From NCBI RefSeq assembly GCF_001279525.1, contig NZ_LGDY01000126.1, positions 1 through 64,000 of the forward strand: 64,000 bases of DNA. The letters run 5' to 3'. The notes below the pieces were generated by a model. That model was not told the origin of the DNA. It did no database searches and saw only the letters and a program-made list of their open reading frames with translations. Made by a program: the position numbers and the translations under genes. This document shows, piece after piece, positions 34,094 to 43,382 of the stretch (its first letter is position 1; every line of letters begins with the position of its first letter). This DNA is from Nocardia sp. NRRL S-836 (GTDB lineage Bacteria > Actinomycetota > Actinomycetes > Mycobacteriales > Pseudonocardiaceae).

Positions 34094-35343
34094 CGGGCAA
34101 CCAGCTCACGGCGCACGCGGGGCATGCCGCTGCGGCCGCTCTCGCTGCTGCGCACCGCGAGGACCTGGTCCACGCCCATCCGCCCCTCCTCGAACGTCAG
34201 CGCGCCACCGGCGAGGTAGAGCCGCCACACCCGCGCCTGCCCCTCGCCGACCAGCGCGACGACCTCGTCCCACCGCTCCTCCAGCGTCCGCGCCCACGCG
34301 CGGACGGTCCACACGTAGTGCTCGCGCAGCGCGTGCACGTCCCGGATCTCCAGCCCGGCGGACTCCAGGAACGCGGTGGTCTGGCTGACCGGCCGCATGT
34401 GCATGTCCGGCGCGACGTACGACTCGATGAACGCGCCACCGCCGGGCGCGTTCCTGCCGCGGGACATCTGCTGCAGCAGCAGCCGTCCCTCGGGCTTGAG
34501 GAGCCGGTGCAACGTGGCGGCGTACTCGGGGTAGTTCCGCTCACCGACGTGCTCGCCCATCTCGATCGTGGAGATCGCGTCGAACGGCTCGTCGCGCACC
34601 TCGCGGTAGTCCTGCAGCCGCACCTCGACGCGTCCCTCCAGCCCTTCTTCGGCGATGCGGCGCAGGACGTGGTCGCGCTGCTGGGCGGAGATCGTGACAC
34701 CGGTCGCGTGCACGCCGTAGTGCTGCGCGGCGTGGATGATCATGGAGCCCCACCCGCAGCCGACATCGAGCAGCCGCTGTCCCGGCCGCAGGTCCAGCTT
34801 GCGGCACACCAGGTCGAGCTTGTTGTGCTGCGCCTGCGCCAGCTCCTCGTCCTCGGCGGTGAAGTACGCGCACGAGTACGCCATGCTCGGGTCGAGCACG
34901 AGCCGGTAGAACGCGTTGCTCAGGTCGTAGTGGTGCGAGATCGCGTCCCGGTCGCGGATCTTGCTGTGCAACGCGCCCTTGAGCCGCGCCTCCTCCTCCG
35001 GTGCGTTCGGGTTGCGGCCCAGCACCTTGAGGCCGAAGGCGAGCCGCACCACCTCCGCCAGCTTCGGCCGGCGGGTCACGCCGCGCCGCACGAGCCCCCA
35101 GATCTGCGACAGCCCGGTCGCGAGATCTCCCTCCACGTCGAGCTCCCCGCTCACGTACGCCCGTGCGAGCCCCAGCTCGTTCGGGCTCCACACGAGCCTG
35201 CGCAACGCGTCACGAGACCGGATCACGAGCACGGTCCCGTCCTGCGGCCCGGCCACGCTCCCGTCCCACGCCCGGATTCCGATCGGCAGCGGCGCGCCCA
35301 GCACCCGTTCCGCCACGCCTGCGAGCTGACCTGCGACGACCAC
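34090..35343 (-). CDS. cyclopropane-fatty-acyl-phospholipid synthase family protein
   Basis: A 417-aa AdoMet-dependent lipid methyltransferase. The N-terminal domain (VRSRDALRRLVWSPNELGLARAYVSGELDVEGD, in part) binds phospholipid. The methyltransferase domain has LLDVGCGWGSM (motif I), GVTISAQQ, STIEMGEHVG and the HYDLSNAFYRLVLDPSMAYSCAYF segment of CFA/mycolic-acid cyclopropane synthases. It adds a methylene or methyl group to unsaturated acyl chains in membrane lipids. The GTG start has AGGAGG 6 bases upstream. It is first gene of a pair with DUF1295. Confidence 0.92.
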   Translation of the reverse strand: MVVAGQLAGVAERVLGAPLPIGIRAWDGSVAGPQDGTVLVIRSRDALRRLVWSPNELGLARAYVSGELDVEGDLATGLSQIWGLVRRGVTRRPKLAEVVRLAFGLKVLGRNPNAPEEEARLKGALHSKIRDRDAISHHYDLSNAFYRLVLDPSMAYSCAYFTAEDEELAQAQHNKLDLVCRKLDLRPGQRLLDVGCGWGSMIIHAAQHYGVHATGVTISAQQRDHVLRRIAEEGLEGRVEVRLQDYREVRDEPFDAISTIEMGEHVGERNYPEYAATLHRLLKPEGRLLLQQMSRGRNAPGGGAFIESYVAPDMHMRPVSQTTAFLESAGLEIRDVHALREHYVWTVRAWARTLEERWDEVVALVGEGQARVWRLYLAGGALTFEEGRMGVDQVLAVRSSESGRSGMPRVRRELVAR

Positions 35344-35396
35344 CCTGTACCTCCTGCGCACCCGGTTCCCCCGGACGTTCGGGACAGCAACGGGTT

Positions 35397-35414
35397 CGGT
35401 TCGTTTCTGAACCG
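35397..35414. promoter_or_regulatory. inverted repeat between divergent lipid and secreted-protein genes
   Basis: CGGTTC-GTTTCT-GAACCG is a perfect 6-bp inverted repeat with a 6-base spacer in the 125-bp gap between the cyclopropane synthase (-) and the secreted repeat protein (+). It could be an operator; no regulator is suggested by context. Confidence 0.35.
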
Positions 35415-35468
35415 AGACGCAACCGCGCCCGTATGGCCTCGATAGAGCGAACGACGCACAAGGAGGAC

Positions 35469-36146
35469 ATGAGTGTGATCCGACGTAACCGCATTGCCAT
35501 CGGGCTCGCCGCGGGACTGGCAGTTGTGCTGGGTCTTGGTGTCTGGAGCGCCACGGGTAGTGGCACGAGCTCGAAGCCGGTGGCACAGACCGAAACCGAC
35601 CTGGGCGTCCTCGGTGACTACGGCGACGTGGGTCAGCCCCCCGTACTCCAGGAACCCGCTCAGGCGCCAGAGACCCCGGTCCAGCAGCAGGCGCCGGAGC
35701 CCCAGGCCGCGCAGCCTCCCGCCGCGCAGCCCCCGGCGGCCGCTCCGGTCAGCTCGTTGAAGCTGGTCGGCAAGTCGGTCGACAAGATGGGCCTGGTCGT
35801 CCAGGACGGCGACGGCCGCACGATGTACCGCTTCGACAAGGACACCCCGAAGCCGGAAGGCAAGTCGAACTGCAACGGCCAGTGCGCGGTCACGTGGCCG
35901 CCGCTGCTGTCGGACTCCCTGCCGCAGGTCGAGGGCGTCGACGCGAAGCTGGTCTCCCTGATCACGCGGGCCGACGGCAAGAAGCAGGTCGCGATCGACG
36001 GCTGGCCGATCTACGCCTACTCGCAGGACCCGAAGCCGGGTGCCTGGAAGGGCCAGGGCGTCGGCAACACCTGGTTCGTGATCCAGCCCGACGGCAAGCG
36101 CAACGTCGAGTGCCTTCCCCCCGGCGTGACGGTGCCCGCGGCCTAG
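35469..36146 (+). CDS. secreted/membrane-anchored repeat protein (PF03640-like)
   Basis: About 225 aa. An N-terminal helix (IAIGLAAGLAVVLGLGVW) works as signal or anchor, then a Pro/Gln/Ala-rich linker (residues about 60-95), then a domain with two related halves: MGLVVQDGDGRTMYRFDKD ... CNGQCAVTWPPLL and KQVAIDGWPIYAYSQD ... GNTWFVIQPDG. These match the secreted-repeat/Lipoprotein_15 family, some of which are associated with electron transfer. AAGGAGG lies only 2 bases before the ATG at 35469 but 8 before a GTG at 35475, so the latter may be the true start. Confidence 0.8.
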   Translation: MSVIRRNRIAIGLAAGLAVVLGLGVWSATGSGTSSKPVAQTETDLGVLGDYGDVGQPPVLQEPAQAPETPVQQQAPEPQAAQPPAAQPPAAAPVSSLKLVGKSVDKMGLVVQDGDGRTMYRFDKDTPKPEGKSNCNGQCAVTWPPLLSDSLPQVEGVDAKLVSLITRADGKKQVAIDGWPIYAYSQDPKPGAWKGQGVGNTWFVIQPDGKRNVECLPPGVTVPAA

Positions 36147-36213
36147 GACTCCCCCGACCGACCATCCCGTTAGGACGGTCCAACTGACACACACGACACC
36201 CTGACACGGTGCG

Positions 36214-36241
36214 ACCCCGGCCCTGGGGAAGGGGCCGGGGT
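36214..36241 (+). terminator. hairpin terminator after the secreted repeat protein
   Basis: ACCCCGGCCC and GGGCCGGGGT form a 10-bp stem around a 7-8 base loop, about 70 bases downstream of the stop codon. Confidence 0.65.
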
Positions 36242-36284
36242 TCCCGTCGTTCCGCTCTCACCCGTTCAGGTGGTCGTCACAGTC

Positions 36285-36330
36285 ACGCGGGGCCTTCCGT
36301 TTCCTGGTGGGAAACGAAAGGCCCCCGCGT
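36285..36330 (-). terminator. terminator downstream of glyA
   Basis: A long hairpin with arms ACGCGGGG...CCTT / AAGG...CCCCCGCGT and an inner CGTTTCC/GGGAAACG stem lies 14 bases beyond the glyA stop on the minus strand. Confidence 0.7.
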
Positions 36331-36343
36331 GGCGTCGGGAACG

Positions 36344-37609
36344 TCAGAGCGTGGAGTACAGCGGGTGCTTGGCCGCCAGCACCTCGACGCGCGCACGCAG
36401 CTCGTCGATCGCCGCGCCCGGCTTCAACGCCTCCGCGATCACGTCGGCGACCTCGGTGAAGTCCGCCTCGCCGAACCCGCGGGTGGCGAGCGCCGGCGTG
36501 CCGATGCGCAGGCCGGAGGTGACCATCGGCGGACGCGGGTCGTTGGGGACGGCGTTGCGGTTGACCGTGATGCCGATCTGGTGCAGCACGTCCTCGGCCT
36601 GCTTGCCGTCCAGCTCGGAGCTCACCAGGTCGACCAGCACCAGGTGCACGTCCGTGCCACCGGTCAGCACCTTCACGCCCGCGGCGGCCACGTCGGGCTG
36701 CGACAGGCGGTCGGCGAGGATGCGGGCGCCGTCCAGCGTGCGGCGCTGGCGGTCGGCGAACTCGGGCGAGGCGGCGTGCTTGAACGCGACGGCCTTGGCG
36801 GCGATCACGTGCTCCAGCGGACCGCCCTGCTGGCCGGGGAACACCGCCGAGTTGATCTTCTTGGCGATGTCGGCGTCGTTCGACAGGATCACGCCGCCGC
36901 GCGGACCGCCGAGGGTCTTGTGCGTCGTCGTGGTCGTGACGTGGGCGTGCGGCACGGGCGACGGGTGCAGGCCCGCGGCCACGAGGCCCGCGAAGTGCGC
37001 CATGTCGACCATCAGGTAGGCCTCGACCGAGTCCGCGATGCGGCGGAACTCGGCGAAGTCGAGCTGGCGCGGGTAGGCCGACCAGCCGGCGACGATCAGC
37101 TTCGGGCGGTGCTCGGTGGCCAGGCGCTCGACCTCGGCCATGTCGACGCGGCCGTCACCGTCGGAGACGTGGTACGGCACGACGTTGTAGAGCTTGCCGG
37201 AGAAGTTGATGCGCATGCCGTGCGTGAGGTGGCCGCCGTGCGCGAGGTCCAGGCCGAGGATCGTGTCGCCGGGCTGCAGCAGCGCGAACATCGCGGCGGC
37301 GTTGGCCTGGGCGCCGGAGTGCGGCTGGACGTTGGCGAAACCGGCGCCGAAGAGCGCCTTGATCCGCTCGATGGCCAGGCGCTCCACGACGTCGACGTGC
37401 TCGCAGCCGCCGTAGTAGCGGCGGCCGGGGTAGCCCTCGGCGTACTTGTTGGTGAGCACCGAGCCCTGGGCCTGCAGCACCGAGACGGGCGTGAAGTTCT
37501 CCGAGGCGATCATCTCGAGTGTGCCCTGCTGGCGCGCCAGCTCGGCGGCAACGGCCTGCGCGACCTCGGGGTCGTACTCCGCGAGGGAGGCGTTGAACTG
37601 GTCGGACAT
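36344..37609 (-). CDS. glyA: serine hydroxymethyltransferase
   Basis: A 421-aa PLP enzyme that interconverts serine plus tetrahydrofolate with glycine plus methylene-tetrahydrofolate. Typical features include [41 protein letters not shown], and the PLP lysine in [16 protein letters not shown]. Length and motifs are normal. It starts 13 bases after gcvT's stop, so it shares the glycine riboswitch control and links glycine cleavage with serine synthesis. Confidence 0.97.
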   Translation of the reverse strand: MSDQFNASLAEYDPEVAQAVAAELARQQGTLEMIASENFTPVSVLQAQGSVLTNKYAEGYPGRRYYGGCEHVDVVERLAIERIKALFGAGFANVQPHSGAQANAAAMFALLQPGDTILGLDLAHGGHLTHGMRINFSGKLYNVVPYHVSDGDGRVDMAEVERLATEHRPKLIVAGWSAYPRQLDFAEFRRIADSVEAYLMVDMAHFAGLVAAGLHPSPVPHAHVTTTTTHKTLGGPRGGVILSNDADIAKKINSAVFPGQQGGPLEHVIAAKAVAFKHAASPEFADRQRRTLDGARILADRLSQPDVAAAGVKVLTGGTDVHLVLVDLVSSELDGKQAEDVLHQIGITVNRNAVPNDPRPPMVTSGLRIGTPALATRGFGEADFTEVADVIAEALKPGAAIDELRARVEVLAAKHPLYSTL

Positions 37610-37622
37610 CTGGAAGAACTCC

Positions 37623-38717
37623 CTACTTGGCGCGCTTGTAGAACGGAAGTGCGACGACCTCGACCGGCTGCTTCTTGCCGCGGACGTCCACCAGCAGAGG
37701 GGTGCCCGGCTCGGCGCTCGCCCGGTTCACGTAGGCCATCGCCACCGAGTGACCGAGCGTCGGCGACAGCGCGCCGGAGGTCACCTCGCCGACGACCTCG
37801 TCACCGTTCAGCACCGCGTAGCCGTGCCGGGGGGCGCGGCGCTCGGGCGTCGTGAGACCGACGAGGACCGAGTCCACATCGGACTCGGAGACCTTGGTCA
37901 GCGCCTCGCGGCCCACGAAGTCACCCGGCTTGTCGAGCTTCACGACCCGGCCGAGACCGGCGTGGTACGGGGTGAGCGAGGTGGTCAGCTCGTTGCCGTA
38001 CAACGGCATTCCGGCTTCGAGGCGCAACGTGTCGCGGCAGCCGAGACCGCACGGCTTGAGCTCGTGCGGCTGACCGGCCTCCAACAGCGCGTTCCACACG
38101 GTGGCGGCGTCGCCGGGCGCGACGAACAGCTCGAAGCCCTCCTCGCCGGTGTACCCGGTGCGCGCGAGCAGCGCGTCCACACCGGCCACCGTCGAGGGGT
38201 AGGACGCGTAGTACTTGACCGCCGACAGGTCGGTGCCGGTGAGACCGGCGAGGATCTCGACGGACTTCGGGCCCTGGATCGCGATCAGCGCGTAGTCCGT
38301 CGACCGGTCGGTGACGACCGTGTCGAAGTCCTCCGCCCGCTCGACCAGCGCGTCGGCGACGACGGCGGCGTTGGAGGCGTTGGCGACGACCATGAACTCC
38401 TCGTCGCCCAGCCGGTAGACGATCAGGTCGTCGATCACGCCGCCGTCGGCCTGCGTGATCATCGTGTAGCGGGCCTTGCCGACCGCGAGGGCGGAGATGT
38501 GGCCGACCAGCGCGTAGTCGAGCGCCGCACCGGCCTGCGGGCCGGTCAGCACGATCTCACCCATGTGCGTGAGGTCGAACAGGCCGGCGGTGGTGCGCAC
38601 GGCGTGGTGCTCGGCGAGCTCGCTGGAGTAGCGCAGCGGCATCTTCCAGCCCGCGAAGTCGGTGAACATCGCGCCGAGCGACTCGTGCTCAGCGTTCAGT
38701 GGCGTGAGGCGGGACAT
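37623..38717 (-). CDS. gcvT: glycine cleavage system T protein (aminomethyltransferase)
   Basis: A 364-aa tetrahydrofolate-dependent aminomethyltransferase. [25 protein letters not shown] and [12 protein letters not shown] are hallmark GcvT segments; [14 protein letters not shown] contains the catalytic-region residues. It releases ammonia and methylene-tetrahydrofolate from the aminomethyl group carried by GcvH. The gcvH and gcvP genes are not in the window. It is the first gene after a tandem glycine riboswitch. Confidence 0.97.
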   Translation of the reverse strand: MSRLTPLNAEHESLGAMFTDFAGWKMPLRYSSELAEHHAVRTTAGLFDLTHMGEIVLTGPQAGAALDYALVGHISALAVGKARYTMITQADGGVIDDLIVYRLGDEEFMVVANASNAAVVADALVERAEDFDTVVTDRSTDYALIAIQGPKSVEILAGLTGTDLSAVKYYASYPSTVAGVDALLARTGYTGEEGFELFVAPGDAATVWNALLEAGQPHELKPCGLGCRDTLRLEAGMPLYGNELTTSLTPYHAGLGRVVKLDKPGDFVGREALTKVSESDVDSVLVGLTTPERRAPRHGYAVLNGDEVVGEVTSGALSPTLGHSVAMAYVNRASAEPGTPLLVDVRGKKQPVEVVALPFYKRAK

Positions 38718-38814
38718 CAGAACGCTCCTCCAGGGTGCGCCGAAGAGCCGGACCAGGCCGGCTGAGGCAACAGAAGAATGACACGGTCCATCGGAGACTC
38801 CTCACCAGAGCGAG

Positions 38815-38995
38815 CCTCCCCCTCTGTCATGAGCCTGAGAGCTTCGCCGCGCGGAACGCGACTTGCACCGTGGGCGAGGCTGCTGATGAGCCTGCTTTCC
38901 AGAGTTGCCTTCGTCGTGCGGTACCTGTACCTGAGAGATTCCGGGGAGGAGTTGCTCCTTCGGCGTCCCCGCTCAAGGGGACTCTCCCGCGCGAC
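38815..38995 (-). promoter_or_regulatory. tandem glycine riboswitch (gcvT element)
   Basis: On the minus strand two glycine aptamers follow each other. The first starts at about 38995 with GCGCGGGAGAGTCC, has GCCGAAGGAGCAA and ends near CTCTCAGGTACAGG. The second has CTCTGGAAAG, GGCGAAG and CTCTCAGGCTCATGACAGAGGG, ending near 38815. The paired GGAGAGT/CTCTCAGG and GCCGAAGG-type motifs are diagnostic. It ends about 100 bases before gcvT. In known cases glycine turns on gcv expression so that excess glycine is degraded. Confidence 0.92.
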
Positions 38996-39044
38996 ATCGA
39001 CGGCCGTGTTCAGTTGGTTGCCCCAGACGCTAGCAGGCGCAACG

Positions 39045-39347
39045 TCACAGCGGCACGCCCTGAGCAGTCTTCTCCACCACCTTGCGCTCGGCCCAGAACG
39101 ACAGGAACGGGATCGTCCCCGCGATCAGCACGAGCGCGGTGCCCTTGATCGACCAGCGCAGCTTCAGCGCCAGGTCGACGGAAATCACCAGGTAGATGGC
39201 GTACAGGAAGCCGTGGATCGGGCCGACGACCTTCATCGCCTGGCCCATGTCGGCGGCGTACTTCAGCACCATGGCGACGACCAGGAGCAGCAGGAAGACA
39301 CCGACCACGTAAGCCATGACCCTGAACCGGGTCAACGCACCCTTCAT
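39045..39347 (-). CDS. DUF3817 membrane protein
   Basis: A 100-aa protein with three hydrophobic helices and GPIHGFLYAIYLVISVDLALKLRWS, the conserved core of DUF3817. The ATG at 39347 is chosen for GGAGG 7 bases upstream. It follows a small membrane-protein gene by 14 bases on the same strand. Function unknown. Confidence 0.8.
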   Translation of the reverse strand: MKGALTRFRVMAYVVGVFLLLLVVAMVLKYAADMGQAMKVVGPIHGFLYAIYLVISVDLALKLRWSIKGTALVLIAGTIPFLSFWAERKVVEKTAQGVPL

Positions 39348-39361
39348 CTGCCCGCCTCCGC

Positions 39362-39754
39362 TCAACGACCGTCCCGCGCGTTGAGGTCCGCGAGCATGCG
39401 GTTGTAGGCCGCGAGCTCCGCGTCTTCTTCGTCGTCGAAGTGCTCGACAGGCGCGGGTTTGACGGCGTCAACGGTAGTCACCGGCCTGACGGCGGGTGCA
39501 ACCGGCTCCGGTGCGGAGAGACCCTCGTCACGACGCTGCCGCGCCAGACGGCGGAAACGCCACACCATGAAGAGGGGGAAGAGGCCGAAGAGCGGCCACT
39601 GGAGCACGTACCCGAGGTTCTGGAACGTGCCGCTGGCGGACTCGAAGCGCTGCCACTGCCACCACGCGAGCCCGCAACACAGGACCAGCGCCGCCAGGCA
39701 GGCGAGCGCGATCAGCACACGCTGGGGAGTAAGGAGGCCGCGCACGACCTCCAC
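39362..39754 (-). CDS. small membrane protein with acidic tail
   Basis: About 130 aa: two hydrophobic helices (VLIALACLAALVLCCGLAW; VLQWPLFGLFPLFMVW) linked by WWQWQRFESASGTFQNLGY, then a basic patch and a long cytoplasmic tail ending ELAAYNRMLADLNARD. This helix-tail pattern recurs in actinobacteria next to DUF3817 genes, but I do not recognise a named function. Start uncertain: GTG at 39754 or 39745. Confidence 0.6.
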   Translation of the reverse strand: MEVVRGLLTPQRVLIALACLAALVLCCGLAWWQWQRFESASGTFQNLGYVLQWPLFGLFPLFMVWRFRRLARQRRDEGLSAPEPVAPAVRPVTTVDAVKPAPVEHFDDEEDAELAAYNRMLADLNARDGR

Positions 39755-39841
39755 ACTACTTGGGTTGGGCCTCCACGCAGGAGGCCGCCCGTGAGAGCGG
39801 TGAACACGGGGCTGTCGATCCCTCGACAGCCCTTTCACCCG

Positions 39842-40336
39842 TTACGCCACACCATCCCGGCGCTGCCTCTGCAGACGTGCGACGCACCAGGCCGCGGCGG
39901 AGCCACGGCGGAGGTGCTGGAGAACCGTCATCGGTCCCAGGCGCCGTCCGAGGTCGGCGGGCGTGAGGCCGGCGGCGCGGTAGTCGAGCGCGCGCTGGTC
40001 CAGCGGGCTGATGCCCGCGTCCCACCACTGCTCGGCCTCGGCGACGTCGCCCACCAGCTGCCAGTAGCTCGCCGCGGCGGCGAGCAGTGCCTCGGGTGCC
40101 TCCGGCGCCCGCTTGCGCATCGCGGCCACGTAGGCCGGATCCGCCGACTCGACCTTGACCAAGCCACGCGGCCCGCCCTTGTTGCCGCCCCGCTGCACGG
40201 GGATGCCGGGCGCCGAGGGGGGAGCCTCAGCGAGCCACGCGTTCTTGATCCGGTTCACCTCCTGCATCTCTGCGTCATCAGACCGTTCAGCCGCCCACTG
40301 CTTCAAGAGCTCGTGGACCCCGGAGTCCTCGACCAT
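39842..40336 (-). CDS. hypothetical protein
   Basis: About 164 aa, soluble. The N-terminal helix (HELLKQWAAERSDDAEMQEVN) precedes a basic Gly-rich stretch and an Ala-rich helical C-terminus that reads like a helix bundle (YWQLVGDVAEAEQWWDAG; LDQRALDYRAAGLTPADLGRRL). The last part suggests a small DNA- or protein-binding helix pair. No family recognised. The start is decided by GAGGAGG 5 bases before ATG 40336. Confidence 0.55.
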   Translation of the reverse strand: MVEDSGVHELLKQWAAERSDDAEMQEVNRIKNAWLAEAPPSAPGIPVQRGGNKGGPRGLVKVESADPAYVAAMRKRAPEAPEALLAAAASYWQLVGDVAEAEQWWDAGISPLDQRALDYRAAGLTPADLGRRLGPMTVLQHLRRGSAAAWCVARLQRQRRDGVA

Positions 40337-40500
40337 CCATGCCTCCTCGTCGGTCGGGGATCGGCCATTGCAGCGGAAGGTATTCGGTAGGTCTGACAAT
40401 CGCCAGACCCTGAATCGCCAGAACACCCGTTACCAGTGCGTGATTGGCCTCATTCCACCCGTCCGGCTCAACGCGAATGGCCGAGGATCACCGACTGTCA

Positions 40501-40680
40501 CTAGGCGACGGGGGTGGCCGTCCCGAAGAGGCTCCGGATGAAGGTGATGATCGACTCTGCGCCCTCACGCAGCCAGCCAAGAGCCGTCTGGACCGCCGAA
40601 GCGGACTCCTCGGGCCGGGTGATCAGGAGGAACAGCACCAGCGCGACGCCCGCCAGCACTAGCACCTTCTTGAGGTTCAC
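40501..40680 (-). CDS. small single-pass membrane protein
   Basis: A 59-aa protein: one N-terminal transmembrane helix (VLVLAGVALVLFLLIT), then an amphipathic helix (VQTALGWLREGAESIITFIRSLF). GTG start with GGAGAGGG upstream. Short proteins of this shape occur in many actinomycetes, but no role is known to me. Confidence 0.55.
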   Translation of the reverse strand: MNLKKVLVLAGVALVLFLLITRPEESASAVQTALGWLREGAESIITFIRSLFGTATPVA

Positions 40681-41017
40681 AGGTCCCTCTCCGTCCATGT
40701 CGCTCAGAGGTCGGGCGGCGGACCGCCCGTGTCACCCGCCATGCTCCCTCATTCACCCTTGCGATGAACAACCACCACGCCAGACAGGTCCTGGGATCAA
40801 CCGCCTCAACACGCCTGCACCGGGGCACATGTCACCCGAATGGCGGCTAAAGAGGTCCCTGTCCAGCGCCGATGTCCTGGGCACGAGGTGAACGCGGAGA
40901 CCCTCGCATCCCACAGCTTGGACCACACACTGTTGCACCGGGGCTCACCCGGATGCCGAACTCCCGGCATCACGCTACGTCACATCGTGGTGTCTTAATT
41001 AATATGCACCCCAGCGT
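40681..41017. other. intergenic region without visible genes
   Basis: About 340 bases between two minus-strand genes. Translations on either strand look unlike proteins. Near its right edge the A/T-rich palindrome TTAATTAA (40995-41002) stands out, 15 bases from the end of the acyl-CoA racemase-like gene, but I can assign no role. Confidence 0.4.
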
Positions 41018-42142
41018 TCACCCAATTACTCCTGCCCGCCGCAGTTCCGCAATTTCGGCATCCGCCACACCCATGTCGGCAAGCACCTCCCCGGTGTTCA
41101 TTCCGACCTCCACGCCGGGTGCCGGAACCGTCGCCGGGGTCCGGTCGAACCGGGGTGCGGGTGCCGGCTGCGGCACGCCGGAGACGTCCACGAACGTGGC
41201 CCGCGCCGCGTTGTGGGGGTGGCGGGCCGCCTCCTCCGGCGTCAGCACCGGTGCCAGGCAGGCGTCCGTGCCGCGCGCCAGCTCCGCCCACTCGTCCCTG
41301 GTCCTGGTCTTCACCGCCGCGGCGATGCGGTCGCGCAGCTCCGGCCAGTTCGCCGGGTCGTTGCGCGACGGTGCGTCCGCCAGCCCCAGCACGCGCACCA
41401 GGTCGGCGTAGAACTTCTCCTCCAGCGCGCCGATGGCCACGTACCGCCCGTCCGCGGCCTCGTAGACGTCGTAGAACGGCACGCCGCCGTCGAGCATGTT
41501 CTCGCCGCGCCCGCCGGACCACATGCCCGCGTTCTTCATGCCGTGCAGGAACGTCGTCAGCAACGCGGCACCGTCGACCATGGCGGCGTCCACGACCTGG
41601 CCACGTCCTGACCGCTCGCGTTCGTACAGGGCCGCCAGCACGCCGAGGGCCAGCAGCAGCCCTCCCCCGCCGAAGTCGCCGAGCAGGTTGATCGGGAACG
41701 ACGGCGGCCCGCCCGCGCGGCCGAGCGGTTCCAGCGCGCCCGCGACGGCGATGTAGTTGATGTCGTGCCCGGCCCGGTCGGCGAGCGGCCCGTCCTGGCC
41801 CCAGCCGGTCATGCGCCCGTAGACGAGGCGCGGGTTGCGGGCGAGGCACTGCGCGGGCCCGATGCCGAGCCGTTCGGTCACGCCCGGCCGGAAGCCCTCG
41901 ACCAGGACGTCGGAGCGTTCGACCAGCCGGAGGACCAGCTCCGCGCCCTCGGGCCTGCGGGTGTCGATCGCGACGGAGCGCCGGCCGCGGCCCAGGAAGT
42001 CGCCGGGGACCGCCGGACGGCTGCCCGGCTTGTGCACCTGGACCACGTCGGCACCGAGGTCGGCGAGCACCATGCAGCCGAACGGCGCGGGCGCGAGACC
42101 GGCGAGCTCCACGACCCGCAGGCCAGCCAGGGGGCCGCTCAC
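41018..42142 (-). CDS. CaiB/BaiF CoA-transferase family protein (alpha-methylacyl-CoA racemase-like)
   Basis: A 374-aa protein. GLRVVELAGLAPAPFGCMVLADLGADVVQV is the family N-terminus; RRSVAIDTRRPEG, VLVEGFRPGV and GRMTGWGQDGPLADRAGHDINYIAVAG (in part) are characteristic, with the active-site Asp/His region of alpha-methylacyl-CoA racemase (GHDINY). It probably epimerises 2-methyl-branched acyl-CoAs so they can enter beta-oxidation, but a CoA transfer role is possible. GTG start overlapping the acyl-CoA dehydrogenase stop, so the two form a coupled pair. Confidence 0.88.
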   Translation of the reverse strand: MSGPLAGLRVVELAGLAPAPFGCMVLADLGADVVQVHKPGSRPAVPGDFLGRGRRSVAIDTRRPEGAELVLRLVERSDVLVEGFRPGVTERLGIGPAQCLARNPRLVYGRMTGWGQDGPLADRAGHDINYIAVAGALEPLGRAGGPPSFPINLLGDFGGGGLLLALGVLAALYERERSGRGQVVDAAMVDGAALLTTFLHGMKNAGMWSGGRGENMLDGGVPFYDVYEAADGRYVAIGALEEKFYADLVRVLGLADAPSRNDPANWPELRDRIAAAVKTRTRDEWAELARGTDACLAPVLTPEEAARHPHNAARATFVDVSGVPQPAPAPRFDRTPATVPAPGVEVGMNTGEVLADMGVADAEIAELRRAGVIG

Positions 42143-43275
42143 AGGGACCTCGCGATGATTTCCTTCATGATCTCGTTCGTGCCGCCGTAGATCCGCTGCA
42201 CGCGGGCGTCGGTCCAGGCGCGGGCGATCGGGTACTCGTTCATGTAGCCGTAGCCGCCGAAGAGCTGCAGGCACTCGTCCACGACCCGGCTCAACCGGTC
42301 GCTCGCCCAGTACTTCGCCATCGCCGCGGTCGGCACGTCGAGCTCGCCGGTCAGGTGCTTCTCGATGCACTCGTCGATGAACGCCCTGGTCACGGCCGCC
42401 TCGGTGGCGCACTCGGCGAGCTTGAAGCGGGTGTTCTGGAACTTGATCAGCTCCTTGCCGAACGCCGTGCGCTCCTTCACGTACTTCAGCGTCACGTCGA
42501 CGGCGGCCTCGATGCCGGCGATCGAGGCGACGCCGATGATCAGCCGTTCCTGCGGCAGCTGCTGCATGAGCTGGACGAACCCGAGGCCCTCCTGGCCGCC
42601 CAGCAGGTTCTCCGCCGGCACCCGCACGCCGTCGAAGAACAGCTCGGCGGTGTCCTGGCCCTTCATGCCGATCTTGTCGAGCACCCGGCCGCGCCGGATG
42701 TCGTGCTCGACCACGAGCAGCGAGATGCCCTGCGCGCCCTGACCCGGATCGGTCTTGGCGACCACGATGACGAGGTCGGCGTGCACGCCGTTGGTGATGA
42801 AGGTCTTGGAGCCGTCGATGACGTACTCGTCGCCGTCGCGGATCGCCTTGGTGCGGATGGCCTGCAGGTCAGAGCCCGCGCCCGGTTCCGACATGGCGAT
42901 CGCGCCGACGTACTCGCCGGAGGCGAGCTTGGGCAGCCAGCGCCGCTTCTGCTCCTCGGTGCCGTAGGAGTTGAGGTAGTGGGCCACGATCCCGCTGTGC
43001 ACGCTGTTGCCCCACGAGCTGTCGCCGGCCCGTGCCTGTTCTTCGAGCAGCACGGCCTCGTGCGCGAACGTGCCGCCACCGCCGCCGTACTCCTCGGGAA
43101 TGCTCAGGCACAGCAGCCCGAGCTCGCCGGCCTTGCGCCACAGGTCGCGGTCGACCTGCTTCTGCTCGGCGAAGCGCTCCTGGTGCGGCACGACCTCCTT
43201 CTCCATGAACGTGCGCGCGAGCTGGCGCAACTGGTCCAGGTCGCTGTCCATCCACCGCGATCGACGCTCTCCCAT
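42139..43275 (-). CDS. acyl-CoA dehydrogenase
   Basis: A 378-aa FAD enzyme. IPEEYGGGGGT, AMSEPGAGSDLQAI, FITNGVHADLVIVVAKT, ERTAFGKELIKFQNTRFKLAE and the C-terminal YGGTNEIMKEIIAR define the family; the Gly in place of Glu in the last motif is usual for long/branched-chain types, where the base is elsewhere. It introduces the first double bond in acyl-CoA oxidation. Coupled to the racemase-like gene. The first ATG of the conserved region (MGERRS) is taken as start. Confidence 0.92.
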   Translation of the reverse strand: MGERRSRWMDSDLDQLRQLARTFMEKEVVPHQERFAEQKQVDRDLWRKAGELGLLCLSIPEEYGGGGGTFAHEAVLLEEQARAGDSSWGNSVHSGIVAHYLNSYGTEEQKRRWLPKLASGEYVGAIAMSEPGAGSDLQAIRTKAIRDGDEYVIDGSKTFITNGVHADLVIVVAKTDPGQGAQGISLLVVEHDIRRGRVLDKIGMKGQDTAELFFDGVRVPAENLLGGQEGLGFVQLMQQLPQERLIIGVASIAGIEAAVDVTLKYVKERTAFGKELIKFQNTRFKLAECATEAAVTRAFIDECIEKHLTGELDVPTAAMAKYWASDRLSRVVDECLQLFGGYGYMNEYPIARAWTDARVQRIYGGTNEIMKEIIARSL

Positions 43276-43382
43276 GTGGTCAACGAAACCACCGGCGGGG
43301 GGTCCACGCCATGACCGCCGCGCCTGCCCGTCACCCGAAAATCTGAGCGAAAAAACCACCTCGGTTCGACAGACTGCCCGGT

